From Streptomyces sp. RKAG293 (GTDB taxonomy: Bacteria; Actinomycetota; Actinomycetes; Streptomycetales; Streptomycetaceae), in contig NZ_JAJOZB010000001.1 in NCBI RefSeq assembly GCF_023701745.1, positions 6,805,001 to 6,869,000 on the forward strand: a stretch of DNA of 64,000 bases. Direction: 5' to 3'. Positions 41,796 to 49,561 of this stretch are shown one piece after another (the stretch's first letter is position 1; every line of letters starts with the position of its first letter). Made by a program: the position numbers and the translations under genes. The notes below the pieces were generated by a model. The model was given only the letters and a program-made list of their open reading frames with translations. It made no database searches and was not told the DNA's origin.

Positions 41796-42950
41796 GTGCA
41801 AGCAGCGGATGGAAGAAAAGGGCGGCCTCCCGGCCGCTGGGGCAGGGCTCGGGCTCTGTACCGGAACGTGTCGAAGCGCAAGGTCGGCTGGCTGCTGCTG
41901 AAGGACACCGTCAACTCCTCCATCGAGTACCGGGTCACCGGACTCGCCGCGGAGGCGGCCTTCTTCGTGCTGCTGTCCCTCCCGCCGCTGCTGCTCGGCC
42001 TCGTCGGCGCGCTCGGTTACGTGGACACCGTGATCCGCACCGACACCATCGCGCACCTGCGCGAGAACATCCTCACCGCGTCCGCGACGGTCCTGTCGGA
42101 CAAGGGGGTGAACCAGCTGGTCCGGCCGCTGGTGGACAGCGTCTTCCACGGGCGGCGGCCCGATCTCATCTCGCTCGGCTTCGTGATCGCGCTCTGGTCC
42201 GGCTCCCGTGCCGTCAACGTCTTCGTCGACACCATCACGATCATGTACGGCCTGGAAGGGCACCGCGGGATCGTCAAGACCCGGCTGCTCGCCCTGCTGC
42301 TCTACATCGTCGCGCTCGTCGTCGGCGCGCTGGTGCTGCCGCTGATGGTGGCAGGACCCGACGCGTTCGTCTCGCTGCTGCCGCGCAGCCAGGGCACCAT
42401 CCACATCCTCTACTGGCCGGTCGTCCTGCTGGTGTCGATCGCCTTCCTCACCACGCTCTACCACGTGTCGGTGCCCGTGCGGTCCCCCTGGTACGAGGAC
42501 GTGCCGGGCGCGCTCATCGCGCTCATGATGTGGGTCCTCGGCAGCTTCCTGCTGCGCATCTACCTCACGAACACCGTCGAGGGCCCGACGATCTACGGTT
42601 CGCTGGCCGCGCCCGTCGCGGTGCTCCTGTGGATCGGCATCTCCGCCTTCGCGGTGCTCGTGGGCGCCGCGGTCAACGCGGCCGTGGACCGTATCTGGCC
42701 GTCGCTCGCCACCGCCGCCGCCCGCGCGCAGAACGCCCGCGCCCTGGAGGCGGCCGCGGTCCGGGTGGTCGCCGACGCCGCCAGACGGCGTGCCGCGGAG
42801 GACGGCCGCGACGACGACTTCGACGACGACGGGGATCTCGGCCCGGACGACCCCCCGCCCGCCGAGTTCCCCGAACGCTGGACGCGCTTCCTGCCGCCGT
42901 CGGACGTCCGCGCGCGCCTTCGCCGCCGCGACCGGCGCGGCGCAGAATAG
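41796..42950 (+). CDS. YihY/virulence factor BrkB family membrane protein
   Basis: A 384-residue inner-membrane protein with six to seven hydrophobic segments and the family features NSSIEYRVTGLAAEAAFFVL and a FVIALWSGSRAVNVFVDTI segment. The C-terminus is an acidic then basic cytoplasmic tail of about 80 residues (DDDFDDDGDLGPDD). The function of the family is unclear; it was once wrongly called RNase BN. A TACCGT at 41784-41789 ends six bases before the GTG at 41796, which suggests a leaderless transcript. The AraC-type gene follows after 4 bp. Confidence 0.9.
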   Translation: MQAADGRKGRPPGRWGRARALYRNVSKRKVGWLLLKDTVNSSIEYRVTGLAAEAAFFVLLSLPPLLLGLVGALGYVDTVIRTDTIAHLRENILTASATVLSDKGVNQLVRPLVDSVFHGRRPDLISLGFVIALWSGSRAVNVFVDTITIMYGLEGHRGIVKTRLLALLLYIVALVVGALVLPLMVAGPDAFVSLLPRSQGTIHILYWPVVLLVSIAFLTTLYHVSVPVRSPWYEDVPGALIALMMWVLGSFLLRIYLTNTVEGPTIYGSLAAPVAVLLWIGISAFAVLVGAAVNAAVDRIWPSLATAAARAQNARALEAAAVRVVADAARRRAAEDGRDDDFDDDGDLGPDDPPPAEFPERWTRFLPPSDVRARLRRRDRRGAE

Positions 42951-42954
42951 AGCC

Positions 42955-43662
42955 GTGTACCAGGAGAGGCGGTCGCGGGTCGCGGGCGCGGTCCTCTGGA
43001 CCCGGACCGTCGGGGCCGGGGAGGGCGGGCCCTACCGGGTGCTGCCCGACGGCTGCATGGACGTGATCTGGTGCGACGGGGAACTGATCGTCACCGGCCC
43101 CGACACCCGCGCGCACCTCGCGCAGACCCCCGCCGGCGCGCGCTTCGCCGGGCTGCGGTTCGCGCCCGGGCAGGGGCCGGGCGTGCTGGGCGTTCCGGCG
43201 TACGAACTGCGGGATCTGCGGGTGCCGCTGGACGCGGTGTGGCCCGGCGGCACCGCGCGGCGGATCGCCGAGCGGATCGGGGACGCGGCCGATCCGGGGA
43301 GCGCGCTGGAGGACGCGGTGACCGGGTCCGTACCCGGGACCGGCGCCCGGCGCGAGCCCGGAGCCGCGGACCCGCTGCTGGCCGCGACCGCGTCCCGGCT
43401 GGCCTCCGGCGGGAGCGTGGCCGCCGCGGCGGCAGCCGCCGGGCTGGGCGAGCGGCAGCTGTACCGGCGCAGCCTGGCGGCGTTCGGCTACGGCCCGAAG
43501 ACGCTCGCGCGGGTCCTGCGCCTGCAGCGGGCGCTGGAACTGGCCCGGCGCGGCACCCCGTTCGCCGGGGTCGCGGTGGCGGCGGGGTACGCCGACCAGG
43601 CCCACCTCGCGCGCGAGGTGAAGGCGCTGGCCGGGGTGCCGCTCGGCGAGCTCGTCGGTTGA
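42955..43662 (+). CDS. DUF6597/AraC-family transcriptional regulator
   Basis: A 235-residue regulator. Its N-terminal DUF6597 domain is recognised by YRVLPDGCMDVIWCDGELIV and GARFAGLRFAPG. The C-terminal AraC HTH reads LGERQLYRRSLAAFGYGPKT, then LARRGTPFAGVAVAAGYADQ and AHLAREVKALAG. It starts at the GTG 42955, 4 bp after the YihY stop, so it is probably co-transcribed. Its target may be the convergent VOC gene or something distant. Confidence 0.9.
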   Translation: MYQERRSRVAGAVLWTRTVGAGEGGPYRVLPDGCMDVIWCDGELIVTGPDTRAHLAQTPAGARFAGLRFAPGQGPGVLGVPAYELRDLRVPLDAVWPGGTARRIAERIGDAADPGSALEDAVTGSVPGTGARREPGAADPLLAATASRLASGGSVAAAAAAAGLGERQLYRRSLAAFGYGPKTLARVLRLQRALELARRGTPFAGVAVAAGYADQAHLAREVKALAGVPLGELVG

Positions 43663-43675
43663 GGCCGGACAGGCC

Positions 43676-44092
43676 CTAGGCGGCGGGGCCCGGCCCGGCC
43701 GGCAGCGCCGCCAGCAGGTCGACGTGGTTGCCGTCGGCGTCCAGGACGGTGGCGTAGCGCTGGCCCCACGGGGCGTCGAACGGTGCGAGGTGCCCGGTGT
43801 GCCCCGCGCCCGTGAGGTCGGCGTAGACCTTGTCGACCGCCGCCGGGCCGTCGCAGGTGAAGGCCAGTCCGGCCCGGCCGCCGCCCTGCGGCGGGGCCTG
43901 CCAGTCCGGGGTGAAGGACCGTACGACCTCCTCGGTGTCCCAGACGAGGAGCGGACCGCCGGGAAGCGCCGCTTCCACATGCGGCTGGGTGTCGGCCTCC
44001 GCGGGGATGTCCAGGCCGAGCCGGCGGTAGAAGGCCAGCGACGCGGCCATGTCGGAGGCGAGCAGACCGATGAACGCGAATCGAGGAGTCAT
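43676..44092 (-). CDS. VOC (glyoxalase/bleomycin resistance) family protein
   Basis: A 138-residue single VOC module pair: FAFIGLLASDMAASLAFYRR and VLDADGNHVDLLAAL give the two beta-alpha-beta repeats. Metal ligands are partly replaced, so a binding rather than catalytic role is possible. The ATG at 44092 is preferred over an in-frame GTG-type start at 44101. Co-location with a DUF6597-AraC gene is common in Streptomyces and suggests regulation by it. Confidence 0.88.
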   Translation of the reverse strand: MTPRFAFIGLLASDMAASLAFYRRLGLDIPAEADTQPHVEAALPGGPLLVWDTEEVVRSFTPDWQAPPQGGGRAGLAFTCDGPAAVDKVYADLTGAGHTGHLAPFDAPWGQRYATVLDADGNHVDLLAALPAGPGPAA

Positions 44093-44278
44093 GGCCGCCA
44101 CGTTAGGTGCGCCGCGGCCCCGGGGTCTTGAACGAATCGGACATCGAACCGCTTCGCCCCGTCGCGACGAACTCGTCGCGATAAACCGGTGGACAGCGCT
44201 TCGGGCCCCGTCGTACCGTCCTCAGGACCGCAGCGGTGGAAGACCGCGGCCGGCACACAAACGCGGAGGTGTTTTTCG

Positions 44279-44350
44279 ATGACTGTCATTGCGCAGGGCG
44301 CTGCCCTCATTCCGTCGCACAGCATCCTCACTTCCGCGGTCGCCGGCTGA
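44279..44350 (+). CDS. Possible 23-residue ORF upstream of rsgA
   Basis: An ATG at 44279 preceded by GGAGG at 9 nt opens a short frame, MTVIAQGAALIPSHSILTSA then VAG, ending 49 bp before the rsgA start. The ribosome site is better than that of rsgA, so it could be a translated leader controlling rsgA, or the N-terminal remnant of another gene. Nothing else is seen in the 307-bp region 44093-44399. Confidence 0.4.
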   Translation: MTVIAQGAALIPSHSILTSAVAG

Positions 44351-44399
44351 CCTCTTCCAGACCCTCAGCTCCGGGGCCGCCCTTTCGAAGGGCATTCCG

Positions 44400-45506
44400 T
44401 TGACCAACGGATCTGCTTCCCTCCCGTTCACCTCGTACGGCTGGGACTCCATTCTCGACACCGAATTCACCCCGTACGCCGACCAGGGCCTGCTGCCCGG
44501 CCGGATCGTGCGGGTCGACCGCGGGCTCTGCGACGTCGTCACCCCTGACGGCACGCTGCGCGCGGACACCACCTTCGTCAACTCGTCGTCCGATCCCATG
44601 AAGCTGGCCTGCACCGGCGACTGGGTGGCCCTCGACCCGGACGCGCCGACCGGTCCCGCCGTGCGCGCGCTGCTGCCGCGCCGGACGGCCTTCGTCCGCT
44701 CGACCTCGTCCAGCCGTTCCGAGGGCCAGGTGCTGGCGGCCAACATCGACTACGCCGTGATCGCCGTGTCGCTGGCGGCCGAACTCGACCTGGGCCGGCT
44801 GGAACGCTTCCTGTCCCTGGCCTGGGAGAGCGGCGCGCAGCCGCTCGTCGTCCTGACCAAGGCGGACGTCGTGCCCGACACGACGCATCTGCTGGCCGAC
44901 GCCGAGGGCGCGGCGCCCGGCGTCCAGGTGCTCGTGGTGAGCGCCGCCACCGGCGAGGGCATCGAGGTGCTCGCCGCGGTGCTGGCCGGCAGCACCTCCG
45001 TGCTCCTCGGCCAGTCCGGCGCGGGCAAGTCCACCCTCACCAACGCCCTGTTGGGCCAGGAGATCCAGGAGGTCCAGGCCATCCGTGACGCCGACGGCAA
45101 GGGGCGGCACACCACCACCACGCGGGATCTGCTGCCGCTGCCGTCCGGCGGGGTGCTGATCGACACCCCCGGGCTGCGGGGGGTCGGGCTGTGGGACGCC
45201 GAGTCCGGGCTCTCACAGGTCTTCTCGGAGATCGAGGCGCTCTCCGCCGACTGCCGCTTCCACGACTGCTCGCATGTCGCGGAGCCCGGCTGCGCGGTGC
45301 TCGCCGCCCTGGAGGACGGCTCGCTGCCGCACCGCAGGCTGGAGAGCTATCGCAAACTGCTGCGCGAGAACGCCTGGATCGCCTCCCGCACCGACCAGCG
45401 GCTGCGCGCCGAGATGCGCCGTGACTGGAAGATGAAGTCGGCGGCGGGGCGGGCGATGTACGAGGCGAAGCGCGGTGGTGGTGGCGGCCACCGCAGGCAG
45501 GCCTGA
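44400..45506 (+). CDS. rsgA: Ribosome small subunit-dependent GTPase A
   Basis: A late 30S-assembly GTPase with a circularly permuted G domain. It is 368 residues: an OB-like N-terminal region (GRIVRVDRGLCDVVTPDG), G4 VVLTKADVV, G1 GQSGAGKSTL, G3 DTPGLRGVG, and a C-terminal zinc site CRFHDCSHVAEPGC. The most likely start is the TTG at 44400 with GAAGGG at 7 nt; longer in-frame starts lack support. A terminator follows the stop. Confidence 0.93.
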   Translation: MTNGSASLPFTSYGWDSILDTEFTPYADQGLLPGRIVRVDRGLCDVVTPDGTLRADTTFVNSSSDPMKLACTGDWVALDPDAPTGPAVRALLPRRTAFVRSTSSSRSEGQVLAANIDYAVIAVSLAAELDLGRLERFLSLAWESGAQPLVVLTKADVVPDTTHLLADAEGAAPGVQVLVVSAATGEGIEVLAAVLAGSTSVLLGQSGAGKSTLTNALLGQEIQEVQAIRDADGKGRHTTTTRDLLPLPSGGVLIDTPGLRGVGLWDAESGLSQVFSEIEALSADCRFHDCSHVAEPGCAVLAALEDGSLPHRRLESYRKLLRENAWIASRTDQRLRAEMRRDWKMKSAAGRAMYEAKRGGGGGHRRQA

Positions 45507-45516
45507 GACGGGTCCG

Positions 45517-45544
45517 GTGGCGGGTCCGGTGACGGACCCGCCAC
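45517..45544 (+). terminator. rsgA terminator
   Basis: GTGGCGGGTCCG (45517-45528) and CGGACCCGCCAC (45533-45544) form a perfect 12-bp stem with a GTGA tetraloop, 11 bp after the rsgA stop. Confidence 0.8.
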
Positions 45545-45561
45545 GGCCTTCAACGAGGCCA

Positions 45562-45623
45562 GGGCCTGTCCTCAAAGTGGCGGCGTTCGCCCGCCGGGCA
45601 GGCGGCACATTGAAGACAGGCCC
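45562..45623. repeat. 62-bp imperfect inverted repeat, MITE-like
   Basis: GGGCCTGTCCTCAAAGTG (45562-45579) and CACATTGAAGACAGGCCC (45606-45623) are 16/18 inverted-repeat matches around a GC-rich 26-nt centre. The end sequence GGGCCTGTC-TTCAA is reminiscent of terminal repeats of IS5-type elements in Streptomyces. With no coding capacity it could be a MITE relic or a second terminator. Confidence 0.5.
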
Positions 45624-45638
45624 CAGGTGAGCGCCGGT

Positions 45639-45767
45639 TCAGCCGGCGCCGTTGTGACGATGACGGCGCCGGATCGCGATCGGGCTTCCCTCGCTCCAGA
45701 ACGTGGCCACGACGCTCGCGATACCGAGGGCCACGATCACAATGCCGAGGATGATCGTGTAGACCAT
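45639..45767 (-). CDS. 42-residue single-pass membrane peptide
   Basis: An ATG at 45767 with AGGAGG at 6 nt opens a 42-codon frame. Residues 3 to 22 (YTIILGIVIVALGIASVVAT) are one hydrophobic segment, followed by a short loop and a strongly basic tail (RRRHRH). The pattern is a small membrane protein with a positively charged cytoplasmic end. It is downstream of the LacI gene in the same direction but 169 bp away, with a hairpin between. I do not know its function. Confidence 0.65.
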   Translation of the reverse strand: MVYTIILGIVIVALGIASVVATFWSEGSPIAIRRRHRHNGAG

Positions 45768-45885
45768 GAGCGTCCTCCTGTTGGCGGGGGTGCGTACCGT
45801 CACCGCACCTTCACAATCGCTGTCGTTCCGTGACCTTCCCGTTGCCTTTCGTTCCCAACCGTCCCAGCGGGAACCAGTACTTCGA

Positions 45886-45916
45886 CGGCCGGATCCCGCC
45901 CCGGCGACCCCGGCCG
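45886..45916 (-). terminator. Hairpin after the LacI gene
   Basis: CGGCCGG (45886-45892) pairs with CCGGCCG (45910-45916), a 7-bp GC stem with a 17-nt loop that lies about 20 nt beyond the LacI stop. Confidence 0.4.
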
Positions 45917-45936
45917 GACCGTGCTCGCCCACCGCG

Positions 45937-46983
45937 TCAGGCGGAGCGCCGTCGGACCAGGTGGGTGGGGGTGACCACCGAGGACAGCGGCAGAGCGCCG
46001 GGGGCGTCACGCCGCGGGTCGAGGCTGCGCAGCAGCAGACGGGCCATCAGCCGTCCCATCTCCTCGATGTCCTGACGGACCGTCGTCAGCGGGGGATCGG
46101 TCAGCTGCGCGACCTGGACCATGTCGTCGAAGCCCACCAGCGCGACGTCGTCCGGCACGCTGCGCCCGCGCTCCCGCAGCACCCGCAGCGCCCCCGAGGC
46201 CATCAGGTCGGAGGCGGCGAAGACGCCGTCCAGATCCGGGCAGCGGTCCAGCAGCTCGGCCATCGCGCGCTCGCCGCCGTCGGGGGTGAAGTCGCCCTCG
46301 GCGATCAGCGCCGGATCGGCGTTCGGCAGGATGTCGCGGAAACCGTCGAGCCGGTCGACGGACGCGGTCTGGTCGAGGGGCCCGCTGATGTGGGCGATCC
46401 GGCGGCGGCCGAGCCCCGTCAGATGGCGCACGGCGGTCCGCGCCCCGCCCCGGTTGTCGCAGTCCACATAGAGCGCGTTGCGGTCCCGGTCGGTCTCCGC
46501 CCAGCCGGGCCGCCCGCCGAAGACGGTGGGGATGCCCGCCTTGCGGGCGAGCTCGGGCAGCGGGTCGTGCGCGTGCAGCGAGAAGATCAGCGCGCCGTCG
46601 ACATGGCCGCCCGCGAGATAGCGGCCGACCCGGTCGTAGTCGGCGGTGCCCTCGACCAGCAGCAGCACCAGCTGGTTGTCGTGCGCGGTCAGCTCCTTGC
46701 TGATGCCGCGCACCTGCTGGGCGAAGAACGGGTCGGAGAAGAACCGGGTCTCGGGTTCCGCGACCACGACGGCCACCGCGTCGTTGCGGCGGGTGACCAG
46801 TGTTCTGGCCGCCTGGTTCGGTACGTAGCCCAGCTCGTCGACCGCCTGCCGCACCCGGTCGGCCAGCGGCGCGCGCACCCCCGCACCACCGTTGACCACG
46901 CGGGATGCGGTGGCCCGTGACACCCCGGCCCGCTCGGCGACGGCCTCCAGGGTGGGACGGGACGGGAAGGTCTGCTCGGACAC
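45937..46983 (-). CDS. LacI-family transcriptional regulator
   Basis: A 348-residue repressor. The N-terminal HTH and hinge helix are clear (TLEAVAERAGVSRATASRVV, then LGYVPNQAARTL), followed by a periplasmic-binding-like sugar domain ending in DIEEMGRLMARLLL. The GTG at 46983 is 57 bp from a perfect LacI-type operator (47040-47051), so autoregulation is likely. No sugar genes flank it: upstream is the divergent Ada-AlkA gene and downstream a membrane peptide. Its targets must be elsewhere. Confidence 0.93.
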   Translation of the reverse strand: MSEQTFPSRPTLEAVAERAGVSRATASRVVNGGAGVRAPLADRVRQAVDELGYVPNQAARTLVTRRNDAVAVVVAEPETRFFSDPFFAQQVRGISKELTAHDNQLVLLLVEGTADYDRVGRYLAGGHVDGALIFSLHAHDPLPELARKAGIPTVFGGRPGWAETDRDRNALYVDCDNRGGARTAVRHLTGLGRRRIAHISGPLDQTASVDRLDGFRDILPNADPALIAEGDFTPDGGERAMAELLDRCPDLDGVFAASDLMASGALRVLRERGRSVPDDVALVGFDDMVQVAQLTDPPLTTVRQDIEEMGRLMARLLLRSLDPRRDAPGALPLSSVVTPTHLVRRRSA

Positions 46984-47039
46984 TGCACGCTCCTCTGCGA
47001 GCTGGATGCGGACAGGGTATCTCCCTGGTCCAGCCTTGG

Positions 47040-47051
47040 GAGAGCGCTCTC
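47040..47051. promoter_or_regulatory. GAGAGCGCTCTC, LacI-type operator
   Basis: A perfect 12-bp palindrome with the central CG typical of LacI/GalR operators (extended TGGGAGAGCGCTCTCATA). It lies in the divergent region between the LacI gene and the Ada-AlkA gene. Also present is a tandem direct repeat, CTGATCTCCC, at 47070-47079 and 47081-47090, closer to the Ada-AlkA start. Confidence 0.7.
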
Positions 47052-47140
47052 ATAGGTTGCCGCTCTTCGCTGATCTCCCACTGATCTCCCTGTCCGATTT
47101 CCGCCAGTCGACGGCCGCCCGATGCCGCAGACTGGGGAAC

Positions 47141-48544
47141 ATGATTGACGAAGAGACCGGATATGCGGCGGTACGCGGCCGCGATGCCCGTTTCGACGGC
47201 GTCTTCTTCTTCGCGGTCGCGACGACCGGCATCTACTGCCGCCCCAGCTGCCCGGCGGTGACGCCCAAGCAGCGGAACGTGCGCTACTACCCCACGGCCG
47301 CCGCCGCCCAGAGCGGTGGCTTCCGCGCCTGCCGGCGCTGCCGGCCGGACGCGGTGCCCGGCTCCCCGGAGTGGAACGTCCGCGCCGACGTCGTGGGCCG
47401 CGCCATGCGGCTGATCGGCGACGGCGTGGTCGACCGCGAGGGCGTGGCGGGCCTGGCCGACCGGCTCGGCTACAGCTCCCGCCAAGTCCACCGCCAGCTC
47501 ACCGCCGAGGTCGGCGCGGGCCCGGTGGCGCTGGCCCGCGCACAGCGCGCGCTGGCCGCACGGGTCCTGCTCCAGACCACCACCCTGTCCGTCACCGACA
47601 CGGCGTTCGCCGCCGGTTTCGCCAGCGTCCGCCAGTTCAACGACACCATCCGCGAGATCTACGCCCGCACCCCGAGCGAGCTGCGCGCCGCCGCGCGGGC
47701 CGGCACCGTCCCCGCCACCACCGGGCGGGCGGCGGAGCCCGGCTCGGCCTCCGGGGTGCCCCTGCGGCTCGCCTACCGCGGTCCCTACGACGCGCGGGGG
47801 GTCTTCGACTTCCTGCACACGGACCTGGTGCCGGGGATCGAGGAGATCACCGGACCGCCCGGCCGGCGCACCTACCGGCGGACGCTGCGGCTGCCGCACG
47901 GCCCCGGCGTGGCCGAGGTGGACGAGCGCCGCCGGGCCGGCTGGCTCGACTGCCGGCTCCGCCTCGCCGACCTGCGGGACCTGACCACCGCCGTCCAGCG
48001 GGTACGCCGGCTGTTCGACCTGGACGCCGACCCGTACGCCGTCGCGGACTCGCTGGGCGGTGACCCGCTCCTCGGACCGCTGGTCGCCGCCCGGCCGGGG
48101 CTGCGCTCACCGGGCGCCGCCGACCCCGACGAGCTCGCCGTGCGCGCGGTACTCGCCGACCCGGCCGCCGCCGGGGAGCTCGTCACGGCCTGCGGCGATC
48201 CGCTCCCCGCCCCCGACGGCGGACTCACCCACCTCTTCCCCGAACCCGCCCGCATCGACGAACCCGCCCTGCGCCCGCTGACCACCGCGCTCGCCGCCGG
48301 CACCCTGCGCCTCGACCCGGGCGCCGACCGCGACGAGGCGGGCCGCGCACTGCTGGCCCTGCCGGGTGTCGACGCGTGGACGGCCGGATACATCCGGCTC
48401 CGCGCCCTCGGCGACCCCGATGTCGCGCTGCCCAACGAACCACCGCTCAGCGACGCGTGGCGCCCGTGGCGGAGCTACGCCCTGCACCACCTCCGGGCCG
48501 CGGGCCACCGCGCCCGCCCCCGAATGGAGATGACGACCACATGA
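47141..48544 (+). CDS. alkA: Ada-AlkA fusion: alkylation sensor/regulator with degenerate glycosylase domain
   Basis: A 467-residue three-part protein. Residues 1-75 are the Ada zinc/methyl-phosphotriester domain (C33, C37, C64, C67 in IYCRPSC and CRRC). Residues 80-185 are an AraC HTH (LADRLGYSSRQVHRQL, AAGFASVRQFNDTIRE). Residues 205-460 are an AlkA-type N-domain plus HhH-GPD region. The last part is abnormal. After RAVLA the GQxVS helix is missing, the MPRAR-like segment before TTALAAGTLRLD is reduced, and the helix with the catalytic Asp is replaced by LPNEPPLSDAWRPWRSY, about 15 residues shorter. Sensing and DNA binding look intact; base excision probably is not. Coupled to ogt by an ATGA overlap. 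Confidence 0.9.
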   Translation: MIDEETGYAAVRGRDARFDGVFFFAVATTGIYCRPSCPAVTPKQRNVRYYPTAAAAQSGGFRACRRCRPDAVPGSPEWNVRADVVGRAMRLIGDGVVDREGVAGLADRLGYSSRQVHRQLTAEVGAGPVALARAQRALAARVLLQTTTLSVTDTAFAAGFASVRQFNDTIREIYARTPSELRAAARAGTVPATTGRAAEPGSASGVPLRLAYRGPYDARGVFDFLHTDLVPGIEEITGPPGRRTYRRTLRLPHGPGVAEVDERRRAGWLDCRLRLADLRDLTTAVQRVRRLFDLDADPYAVADSLGGDPLLGPLVAARPGLRSPGAADPDELAVRAVLADPAAAGELVTACGDPLPAPDGGLTHLFPEPARIDEPALRPLTTALAAGTLRLDPGADRDEAGRALLALPGVDAWTAGYIRLRALGDPDVALPNEPPLSDAWRPWRSYALHHLRAAGHRARPRMEMTTT

Positions 48545-49083
48545 CCAACCCCGTAAGCCCCGTAGCGCCCGTACCGCCCGCAGCCTCCGCGACCCCCGCG
48601 ACCGGCCAGGTGACCCTGTACACCACCGTCGACAGCCCCCTCGGGGAACTGCTCCTCACCGGCGACGGCACCGCCCTCACCTCGCTCTCCGTCCCCGGCC
48701 AGCGCGGCGGCGGCACCGTCCTGCCCGGCTGGCGCCGTGAGCCCACCGCGTTCGCCGAGGCCGAGCGCCAGCTCGAGGAGTACTTCGCGGGCGAGCGCCG
48801 GACGTTCGACCTCCCGCTCACCCCCGCCGGATCCGACTTCCGGCTCCGGGTGTGGAACGCCCTCGACACCGTTCCGTACGGTGCGACCGTCAGCTACCGC
48901 GGGCTCGCCGAAGCCGCCGGATCGCCCGGCGCGGTACGTGCCATCGGCGGCGCGGTCGGCGCCAACCCGCTGCTCGTCGTCCGCCCCTGCCACCGCGTGA
49001 TCGGCGCGGACGGCAGTCTCACCGGCTACTCCGGCGGTCTGGAGCGCAAGCGGACCCTGCTCGCGCTAGAGGGCGTCCTCTGA
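48541..49083 (+). CDS. ogt: Methylated-DNA--protein-cysteine methyltransferase
   Basis: Suicide repair of O6-methylguanine by transfer to its own Cys. It is 180 residues with the HTH-like FRLRVWNALDTVPYGATVSY and the active-site VRPCHRVIGADGSLTGYSGG near residue 146. The N-terminal 20 residues are a Pro/Ala-rich non-conserved lead. The ATG at 48541 overlaps the upstream stop (ATGA), so it is co-translated with the Ada-type regulator, forming a compact adaptive-response unit. The 3' end overlaps the convergent PPOX gene by 18 bp. Confidence 0.95.
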   Translation: MTNPVSPVAPVPPAASATPATGQVTLYTTVDSPLGELLLTGDGTALTSLSVPGQRGGGTVLPGWRREPTAFAEAERQLEEYFAGERRTFDLPLTPAGSDFRLRVWNALDTVPYGATVSYRGLAEAAGSPGAVRAIGGAVGANPLLVVRPCHRVIGADGSLTGYSGGLERKRTLLALEGVL

Positions 49084-49479
49084 CACCGTCCGCCCGTGCA
49101 TCCCGGGCTCCCCGCCCCCGATGCCCCAGGTGATCACCCGGCGCGGCCGGATCCGGATCACCTCCGGGCTGAGGTAGGCGCCCAGATCGTGCGCCCCGGT
49201 CAGCTGCTCCGCGTCCCCCCGGATCTCGATGCCGCGCACCGCCCACGGATGCTGGGTGACGATGTCGTCGACGATCAGCGACACCAGCGGATTCCCCGCG
49301 ATGTTCCGCCACTTCTTCGTCGTCCCCATGGCATAACCGCCGATGTCGATCGAGCCGTCGTCCCGCACCACGAACCCCACCGCGTTCGCCTGCGGCTGCC
49401 CCTTCCCGTCCACCGTCGCCAGCCGGCCCAGCTTCTGCTCGTCCAGATACGCCCGCTCGTCCGCACTGAAAATCGTCAT
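49066..49479 (-). CDS. PPOX-class F420-dependent flavin-fold protein
   Basis: A 137-residue split-barrel protein of the pyridoxamine-phosphate-oxidase-like superfamily. It begins MTIFSADERAYLDEQKLGRL, with NAVGFVVRDDGSIDIGG and TTKKWRNIAGNPLVSLIVDD as the cofactor-binding segments. The KW..N pattern is typical of F420-binding actinobacterial members. The substrate is unknown. The last 18 bp overlap ogt in the opposite direction. Confidence 0.9.
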   Translation of the reverse strand: MTIFSADERAYLDEQKLGRLATVDGKGQPQANAVGFVVRDDGSIDIGGYAMGTTKKWRNIAGNPLVSLIVDDIVTQHPWAVRGIEIRGDAEQLTGAHDLGAYLSPEVIRIRPRRVITWGIGGGEPGMHGRTVSEDAL

Positions 49480-49561
49480 ACGGCCAGCCTCACACCGGGG
49501 TGACGCCGGTGCATCAGCTCTTGGACCTAGGGCCTGGGCCCCTGGCCCATGAACCCGGCCG

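Noticed and set aside
49520..49550. GGGCC/GGCCC runs between the PPOX and DUF456 genes as a terminator
   Set aside because: Stems of only five pairs can form in several registers; not convincing.
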